Source of the DNA: Cliona cf. orientalis
Taxonomy: Eukaryota > Porifera > Demospongiae > Clionaida > Clionaidae
Assembly: GCA_963930775.1 (NCBI GenBank)
Contig: OZ005695.1
Location: forward strand, 372,001-436,000
Reading direction: 5' to 3'
DNA length: 64,000 bases
Shown: positions 57,407 to 64,000 of the stretch, in pieces
Position numbering within the stretch: position 1 is the first letter of the stretch
Layout of the letters: every line of letters starts with the position of its first letter
Notes under the pieces: model-generated
The model's database searches: none
Told to the model about the DNA's origin: nothing
What the model saw: only the letters and a program-made list of their open reading frames with translations
Translations under genes and position numbers: made by a program

Positions 57407-60400
57407 CAACTCCCCCTTTTGCAAGAATGTGTCCCACATTCAGCTGTACTCTTGGCTGAATCGGTTGGGAGGTTGACGAGCTCGCTGGGGGTAGCGTCGA
57501 CTAGCGTTTTGAACTTCTCCCTGAGGTTCGGGTGCTGGATCTGCATTAAGTTCCGGGGGTGATGGCAGGGCTGGTGTGTCGCTATCCTCCTCTGCCAATT
57601 CCAGCTGTGAGCCAAAATAGTGACGCTTCGGCTCCTCTCCTTGCACGTGCCCGTGAATGGGCGTGGTTCCTGCTGCCGGGGTTGTCTATCACTGATCGTG
57701 CCTCTGAAGGGCTTCAGCCGATTGAAATGAATGACCAATCTGCGACGCCGATTTGTGACTTCCTGCACTCGGTAGGTGATGTCAGATAGCTTCTTCACCA
57801 CCACAAAAGGCCCCTTCCAAGGTCGATAAAGCTTCTTTGACTTCCCTCGTGGTGTCTGTGGAAAGAGAACCCACACGAAATCTCCAACCTTGTACGGGTT
57901 GCCATGTACTTTCTGATTGTACAGGTCCGACTGGTGCTTCAACTGTCGAGTTGTCTTTGTCCTTACTTTCTCGTAGGCCTCACCCACGGCTGTCTTTAGT
58001 GTTGCAGCATACTGTGAGGGTGGCAGTGGGTCCGGCTCTGGTGTTCCATACAGCAAGTCCACCGGCAATTTGGCCTGTCGTCCGAACATAAGGAAGAATG
58101 GAGTGAAACCAGTAGTGGGGTGGACACTTGTATTATATGCCATACAAATCTTCTGGATAAATTCGTCCCAGTCCTCCGGATGATCAGAAACTGAAGTGGC
58201 CAAGCTCTGCAGCAACGTTCTGTTCCAGCGCTCTACCAGACCATCGCATTGCGGGTGGTAGGGCGTCGTTCGAGATTTCTGGATCCCCATTATTTTACAG
58301 ACTTCGGCTAGCAACTGGGATTCGAACTGGCGACCCTGATCAGAAAGAAGTTGCTCTGGGGGGGAGAACCGGCAGAACATTTCATCCACAAGCTTCTTCG
58401 CCACCACAGCCGCCTCTTGACATGGAATCGGGTAAGCTTCCACCCAACGGGTGAAATAATCTGCTGCCACTAGAACATAGGAGTTCCCTGATGTGGATTC
58501 CGGAAAGGGTCCCACAATATCTGTAGCTACCAGCTGCATGGGGTGTCCCACTTGGATGCTGACCAATGGAGCTCGGGGCTTTGGAATAGGTGTCTTCCTC
58601 TGTGCACAGGGTTCGCAAGAATGACACCAGTTTCGGACATCAGTTGCATGTCCTGGCCAGTAGAACCGTTCCTTCAGCTTCTGTAGAATTTTCTTCTCTC
58701 CCAAATGAGCTCCCAGCGGTCCATCGTGCAGGTGGTGCAAAATCTCTTTCCTCTGCTTCTTTGGAACAACCCACTGACACACCTCAGTCTGTCCTTGCTC
58801 ATCTTCAAAACGGCGCTTAAGCACACCATTTGCCACTACCAGTTGGTCCCAGATCTGTATCAATTTTCGGACCTCTGTGCTCTTGGCTTTGACGACGTCG
58901 TCTGCAGGCCGGGTGTCCGATTCCTTTGCTTCCAGAACGAATTTGATATCAGAATCATCCAGTTGTAGCTGTCGCAGCTTGGCAGGGGTTCCATCCCCAA
59001 CAGGAGAGGCGTCCATGATGACGGGGCTAACGGTAGCCATGTTGTTCTCCTCTGGGTCAACCGATGGTTGCGGAACAAACGAGTCCTCATCAATCCGTCC
59101 ACACTGATCACATGGCCGCCGTGACAGGGCATCGGCATTGGTGTGTTTCTTCCCGGGGCGATGCAAAATCCGAAAGTGGAATTCCTGCAGTTTCTCCAAC
59201 CACCGGGCCAACTGTCCCTCTGGCTCCTTGAATGACTGCAGCCACGACAGAGAGCCGTGGTCGGTTCTCAGAGTAAACTCGCGACCCAGTAGGTACGGCC
59301 GGAACTGTTGCGTGAACACGACAACTGCCAGCAATTCCCGACGGGTTACACAGTACCGACGTTCCGACTTGCTCAGCGTGCGGCTGGCAAACGCAATGAC
59401 GTGTTCCTGACCCTGTTCATCAAGCTGGGAGAGCACACCACCAATGCCGGTGTTACTGGCATCGGTGTCCAGGATAAAAGGCTTTGTGAAATCCGGAAAG
59501 GCCAGGACTGGGGCCGTGCACAGTTTGTGGCGTAACTCGGCAAAAGCTGCTTGGCACTCTACAGTCCATTCAAAGGTTGCAGTCTTCTCTGTTAATCGGT
59601 GTAATGGCTTTGCGATACTTGCAAAATTGCGAACAAATCGGCGATAGTAACTTGCCAGACCGAGGAATTTTTGTACATCCTTGACTGATTGGGGTACGGG
59701 CCAGTGGGCAACCTGGTTGATTTTCGTAGGGTCAGTAGCTACTCCCTTCCGAGAGACTTCATGTCCAAGGTAGTACACTCGCTCTCGGAGGAAAGCGCAC
59801 TTGCTCGGCTTGAGCTTCAGCCCCGCTCCCCTCACTCGTCCAAAGACTTCTCGCAGATTGCAAAGGTGCTCGTCAAAGGTGCGTCCTACTACAATCACAT
59901 CATCAATGTAGACCAGGCACTGCGACATCTGCAGACCAGATAGCACCAGGTCCATCAACCTCTGAAATGTAGCAGGGCCATTACATAATCCAAATGGTAA
60001 AACATTAAACTCATACAACCCGTAGGGCGTGCAAAAGGCAGTTTTTTCCCTATCTTTCTCCCCCACCTCTACCTGCCAATATCCACTCACCATATCCAGA
60101 GTAGAGAACCAGCAAGCACCTGACAGGGTGTCCAAGGTATCATCGATCCGAGGGAGGGGATATGCGTCCTTCCGGGTGACGGCGTTTAGCTTACGGTAGT
60201 CTACGCAAAACCGATGACTGCCATCTCGTTTTCGCACCAGCACGATAGGCGATGCCCAGGGGCTATTGGATGGTCGAATTACATCCTTCTTCTCCATGTC
60301 GGCAAGTAGGTCTTTGACTTCTGCCTTCTGACACACTGGTACTCTGCGGACAGGCTGCCTGATCGGTGGGGCACTACCTGTATCAATGTTGTGCGTGATT

Positions 60401-61017
60401 CGATCAGTACGACCCAGTTCACCCTCATCAGCAAATATGTCTGCAAACTCAATCAGTAGTTGAAGAAGCTGTTCCTTCTGCTCAGCCCCAAGATCGCTCG
60501 CACACTTCTCCACCATCTTGCTGAGTGCGTGTCGCTTTGTCCGCGATACTTCTCTTGCCTCGGGTTGCACAGCCAGAATGGTTTGACGGGGTTCGTCGTC
60601 AACCCCTTCCACTGTAGCTATCTTGGTACCTTTGTACACCACCCGGCTGTCTGGACTGGGGTTGAGCACTCTGACTGGCACCTGGTCACAGGTAGAGTTT
60701 ACCAGTCCATTAGCGATCTTTACAGGCAACTGCTTCGTTCTGCATTCCTGCAATAGCCACGTCTGACCCCGTACCTTCCCATTGACTCTAGCCATGGTTT
60801 CCAGCATACTGAACGGAGGGATAGTCAATGTTTCGTCGATGGTTACTCGTGCTTGAAGGAGTTCCGGATCAGGTGAAGAGTCGAACAGGGAGACAGCTAC
60901 TCCTCGCTCCGGAAAGGTAAGCTTGCGATCTGCCATCTCCAAGGTGCAATGATTTGCCTCCAGAAAGTCCAGTCCGAGTATAGCCCAACACGGGGCAGTG
61001 GAAAGTCTCACCAGCAA
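57382..61017 (-). CDS. Pol polyprotein of Ty3/gypsy element 2
   Basis: Open for 1211 codons from the first ATG, but the true entry is probably by frameshift from the upstream ORF. It begins with the C-terminal half of the aspartic protease (AILGLDFLEANH), then reverse transcriptase (FCVDYRKLNA; catalytic YIDDVI), RNase H (LDTDASNTGIGGVLSQ), an integrase zinc finger (HLHDGPLGAH...CEPCAQRK), and an integrase core with VATDIVG, SDQGRQFES and GLVERWNR, which hold the DDE residues. A basic C-terminal part (FNRLKPFRG) follows. No chromodomain or envelope was seen. The ORF runs into the 3' LTR. Confidence 0.93.
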   Translation of the reverse strand: MLVRLSTAPCWAILGLDFLEANHCTLEMADRKLTFPERGVAVSLFDSSPDPELLQARVTIDETLTIPPFSMLETMARVNGKVRGQTWLLQECRTKQLPVKIANGLVNSTCDQVPVRVLNPSPDSRVVYKGTKIATVEGVDDEPRQTILAVQPEAREVSRTKRHALSKMVEKCASDLGAEQKEQLLQLLIEFADIFADEGELGRTDRITHNIDTGSAPPIRQPVRRVPVCQKAEVKDLLADMEKKDVIRPSNSPWASPIVLVRKRDGSHRFCVDYRKLNAVTRKDAYPLPRIDDTLDTLSGACWFSTLDMVSGYWQVEVGEKDREKTAFCTPYGLYEFNVLPFGLCNGPATFQRLMDLVLSGLQMSQCLVYIDDVIVVGRTFDEHLCNLREVFGRVRGAGLKLKPSKCAFLRERVYYLGHEVSRKGVATDPTKINQVAHWPVPQSVKDVQKFLGLASYYRRFVRNFASIAKPLHRLTEKTATFEWTVECQAAFAELRHKLCTAPVLAFPDFTKPFILDTDASNTGIGGVLSQLDEQGQEHVIAFASRTLSKSERRYCVTRRELLAVVVFTQQFRPYLLGREFTLRTDHGSLSWLQSFKEPEGQLARWLEKLQEFHFRILHRPGKKHTNADALSRRPCDQCGRIDEDSFVPQPSVDPEENNMATVSPVIMDASPVGDGTPAKLRQLQLDDSDIKFVLEAKESDTRPADDVVKAKSTEVRKLIQIWDQLVVANGVLKRRFEDEQGQTEVCQWVVPKKQRKEILHHLHDGPLGAHLGEKKILQKLKERFYWPGHATDVRNWCHSCEPCAQRKTPIPKPRAPLVSIQVGHPMQLVATDIVGPFPESTSGNSYVLVAADYFTRWVEAYPIPCQEAAVVAKKLVDEMFCRFSPPEQLLSDQGRQFESQLLAEVCKIMGIQKSRTTPYHPQCDGLVERWNRTLLQSLATSVSDHPEDWDEFIQKICMAYNTSVHPTTGFTPFFLMFGRQAKLPVDLLYGTPEPDPLPPSQYAATLKTAVGEAYEKVRTKTTRQLKHQSDLYNQKVHGNPYKVGDFVWVLFPQTPRGKSKKLYRPWKGPFVVVKKLSDITYRVQEVTNRRRRLVIHFNRLKPFRGTISDRQPRQQEPRPFTGTCKERSRSVTILAHSWNWQRRIATHQPCHHPRNLMQIQHPNLREKFKTLVDATPSELVNLPTDSAKSTAECGTHSCKRGSCVVRAFIY

Positions 61018-62095
61018 ACTTCAACTCGACATTTGAGACCCCACAAATGTGGAGTGGGGTACCCTCAACCCCAACCAGACGACGTCCCGTCCATGGCTCC
61101 AGGGAATACTCCCCACGGTGGGTTTTCTCCCAGAGGGTCTCGTCCAGTACAGTGATGGACGCACCGGTATCCACGACAAAGGTAGTGGGAACCCCGTTCA
61201 CCGTACCCGATAAGCGGTAGGAGTGAGTCACAGGGAGTAAGGACATAGGCTCTGGATCCTGCCTGTCGGCTCCGGAGGGTAATGGTTGTGATGCACATCC
61301 TCGAGCATAGTGCCCTTCTCGATGGCACTTGCGGCATACAATTACGGGCCTCCGGCCAGAGCTTCCCCTTGGTGCAGCTGGGGGTCCCTTGGGCGGCTCC
61401 TGTGCTTTGGCTTCCAGCTTTTCCAAGCGTTCCATCACCTTGTCCAAGGCACCCAGCAGGGCCGTCTGCTGATTCTGTATGGCCGCAATGACAGACTCCG
61501 CTGCAGGCTCTGGCTCCACCTGAGCAATTCGGCTCGGTTTTGGCTGCAGATAGGACTCCATCTCAATTGTGCCACTTACAGCTTCCATCAGGGTCTTGGG
61601 CTGCCTCTGTCTCACGCTGAATGCAATTTGAGGATTGTCAATTTGTCCAAGATAATGATTAAGAGCTAGACATTCCCTAGCCTTCTCTTCCAAGTCTGGA
61701 TACGCTTTGTCACATAGCAGCTTCACTGCATCAGCAAACTCAGCCCAGCCTTCTGTCTTCGTCTTTTTACGAGCCTGAAATTGGGCCAGATGACGTTCTT
61801 TGAGAGCCTCGGGTTCGAAGCGCCCTTTCAACGCTTTCTTCAGCTCCACGTAGCTCTCCTTTGCTTCCGTAGGCAGGCGACCATACGCCGTCTGAGCTCC
61901 ACCCACCAGCCGTACACGCAACCACAACAATTTCGCGGCCTCGTCCCACTTATTAATGGCGGCTACCGCCTCGAAGTGCTCAATCCACTCAGAGAACATA
62001 CCGGTTCCTGAGAAAGGTTCGGGGGTGATTAGCGGTCGCTGAGCGGTCGGGGCAGTGGTAGCCGGGATGCCTCCATCGCCGGACTCAGTAGCCAT
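60869..62095 (-). CDS. Gag and protease N-terminal half of Ty3/gypsy element 2
   Basis: 408 codons. Gag capsid region (about residues 25-190), a coiled region (about 205-235), one CX2CX4HX4C zinc knuckle (CRKCHREGHYARGC, about 255) and the start of the protease with FVVDTGASITVL (about 310). The natural continuation of the protease (AILGLDFL) lies in the other frame, offset +1, within the 149-bp overlap with the pol ORF. The last 40 or so residues of this ORF are therefore probably read-through, not functional. Confidence 0.88.
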   Translation of the reverse strand: MATESGDGGIPATTAPTAQRPLITPEPFSGTGMFSEWIEHFEAVAAINKWDEAAKLLWLRVRLVGGAQTAYGRLPTEAKESYVELKKALKGRFEPEALKERHLAQFQARKKTKTEGWAEFADAVKLLCDKAYPDLEEKARECLALNHYLGQIDNPQIAFSVRQRQPKTLMEAVSGTIEMESYLQPKPSRIAQVEPEPAAESVIAAIQNQQTALLGALDKVMERLEKLEAKAQEPPKGPPAAPRGSSGRRPVIVCRKCHREGHYARGCASQPLPSGADRQDPEPMSLLPVTHSYRLSGTVNGVPTTFVVDTGASITVLDETLWEKTHRGEYSLEPWTGRRLVGVEGTPLHICGVSNVELKFAGETFHCPVLGYTRTGLSGGKSLHLGDGRSQAYLSGARSSCLPVRLFT

Positions 62096-62171
62096 ACTCG
62101 AGCGTGGCGGTCTCTCACAGTCACGAATTTATCTCAGTTTTTCCCGGGCGTGATCCTGCCGACTACGCCAG

Positions 62172-62459
62172 TGTAAAGAGCTGTTCACACTCCTCTTTAC
62201 TTAGTAATATATAATCCAATGTTTATCGATAGACAATACAGATCGAAATCTCAAATCAAAAAATGACACACAACTCAATCTCAAGATCTTAGACACACGT
62301 GATCCGAACGTTCTGGAAGATGACATAAGAATAACCAACACGCATGCTCAGATACACAACATAATCAATTTAAGTGATTGCACAACTCAAGTAAAATACA
62401 TCGGCCTAATACATTACATTATAGTCAAGTTAGTTCAGTATATAAATGCACGCACTACA
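62172..62459 (-). repeat. 5' LTR of retrotransposon 2
   Basis: 288 bp, identical to 57119-57406; followed on the plus strand by the TCAT duplication and the rest of the RTK P intron. Confidence 0.95.
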
Positions 62460-63090
62460 TCATGATAATAGGATTGTAGGTCATCTTGGATCGGGTCAGT
62501 TTGGTACAGTGAGTAAGGGCATCTGGCAGAGTCCAATGGGAGCCATGGATGTAGCTGTGAAGCAGCTCCAGCCTGGAGCCTCAGAGGAAGAGAAGGTCAA
62601 GTTCCTCCAGGAGGCGGCCATTAATGGACAGTTCAGACACCCCAATGTCGTCAAGCTGATGGGTGTGGTCACCATAGGAGAACCAGTAAGCTATAGATAA
62701 ATTAATAAGGCATAAAATAATCATATTTCTGATCAAAAATGGTAGGCCATGATTGTACTGGAGTTACTTACAAATGGAGATCTACATAAATATCTTCTGA
62801 ATTTGAGACCTTCGTAAGCCCTTATCTGCATGACTACACCACTATATTATAGCGAAGTGGTAAACCAATTTCCTAATTACAGTCCTGGGGAGATTCTTCC
62901 TTCAAATATGCCACAGCTGCTGCTGAAATTCTGTCAGCAAATTGCCTCTGGTATGGAGCATCTTGCTAAAAAATCATTTGTGCACAGAGACCTGGCTGCA
63001 AGGAATATTCTGGTGTCTGAAGGCAAAATCTGCAAGGTTGTAGATAAATTCTATATTAAAATTGGCTTCATTTTGTGAGGTGTGTAATGA

Positions 63091-63333
<243 letters not shown>

Positions 63334-63753
63334 TAAGCCCTTGTTATTATTAATGCCACACTTCTCAGTTTACGACCTTTGAAGCATTTTAGCATTCGTC
63401 CCTCTTTAATGCATGCAGGTGATTGATGATGGCTACCGTGTCCCTCCCCCTCCTGGGCTGACGAAGGAACTCTACAAGATCATGATTCAATGCTGGTAAC
63501 TAAGCAAAAAAAAATATTAACTGAGTCAAGAAATTAATTTTTTTTCTTCAGGCAGCCAGAGAGGAGTCAGCGACCCACCTTCCCTCAGCTAGTGGAGATG
63601 TTGTCTCGAACTGACTTTGAGCTGTTTGTGTGGGAGGAGGAGGATTTGAGGAACAGTGACCCCCAGGTGAAGCTGATTGGAGCTCCACTGGAACTAGCAA
63701 AGAACCTCTATCACCAACTACAAAGCCTATTTCAGCTCTTGAACATGATTTAA

Positions 63754-64000
63754 TAGGCTAATAATATTAAATAAATACAAGCTGTACTGTGTTCATAGGC
63801 TAATGATGCACTAAAATTTAATAATGAATTGTTCCCGAAGGCTAATGTACATGATTGTACTGTGACACAAGTAACTGCAGTCATCCAGCTGTGGTTAGGA
63901 TGTGGTATACAGTACGGAAGCCAGTAAGTGCCGGAGGGGGGCGGGGCGGAGGATGTCCGCAGACTACTGTCCTCTGTACTGTATCATGAAACCGCGAGGG
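63754..64000. other. 3' flank of RTK P
   Basis: Matches the flanks of K and L, including AATAAA in TTAAATAAATACAAGCTG (a likely poly-A signal) and the GC-rich GTGCCGGAGGGGGGCGGGGC. The flank here lacks the MITE found after L, so it is the empty site. Confidence 0.65.

Larger units (their letters stand above)
57115..62463 (-). mobile_element. Ty3/gypsy LTR retrotransposon 2, antisense in RTK P
   Basis: Element 57119-62459 with 288-bp LTRs at 57119-57406 and 62172-62459, identical by eye, and a TCAT duplication at 57115-57118 and 62460-62463. On the minus strand TGGCGTAGTCGGCAGGAT follows the 5' LTR in primer-binding-site position, and AAAAGGGGGAG precedes the 3' LTR as polypurine tract. The coding strand is opposite to the RTK. 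Unlike element 1 it has two overlapping ORFs, so it is a different lineage. Confidence 0.95.

Overview
This window is animal nuclear DNA, most likely from a demosponge related to Amphimedon. That is an inference from AT-rich intergenic DNA, very short introns (often 50-100 bp, GT-AG), a tandem group of receptor tyrosine kinases (RTKs) with a sponge-like C-terminal tail, and dense small DNA transposons. Exon junctions below were read by eye from splice sites, codon phase and comparison between paralogues.

Layout. (1) 1-3617: the 3' ten exons of BBS1 (BBSome subunit). (2) 3801-21081: a tandem array of kinase-less type I receptors (here called A to H). Each has a signal exon, one ectodomain exon of about 195 codons, usually a short Thr/Ser stalk exon, and a transmembrane (TM)/tail exon. 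The tail carries NPxY, VAYGEV (ITIM-like), YxxM and C-terminal YDYx motifs. Each copy is preceded by a relic of the last BBS1 exon(s), so the duplicated unit ran from inside BBS1 (about 3040) to about 5320. A, B, C, G and H look intact; D has a nonsense codon, E an internal inversion, and two further units are fragments. (3) 21298-27115: receptor I, with an RTK-type ectodomain but no kinase, split by a complete Ty3/gypsy element (22023-26365) with identical LTRs and a GCAAC target duplication. (4) 27446-37925: duplicons of a kinase-less receptor (J) followed by an RTK (K, L); K is intact, L has a stop and a frameshift before its kinase. (5) 37926-44945: DNA transposons, including a 5.1-kb pogo/Tigger-like element with an intact transposase ORF. 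(6) 44976-53388: RTK M with three tandem ectodomain modules, and sister gene N, which has no kinase but a tail with six copies of a Tyr motif. (7) 54258-63753: a third J fragment + RTK unit (P), damaged, with a second Ty3/gypsy element inserted antisense in an intron.

How the parts relate. Families A-H, I, J, K/L/P and M/N share one extracellular organisation (a hydrophobic IP/VP strand, a Cys followed by Gly, an I/L-x-x-W/L-E/R strand, a Cys-rich turn and a GD-x-x-G or equivalent strand) on symmetric phase 1-1 exons. Their tails share a motif of the form Q-I-x-T-E-x-N-V-A-Y-G, found in A-H, I and N. The locus therefore looks like a fast-evolving paired-receptor cluster: RTKs beside kinase-less receptors whose tails carry docking motifs for SH2/PTB proteins. 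Ligands and function cannot be read from the sequence; an environmental, microbial or self/non-self sensing role is only a hypothesis.
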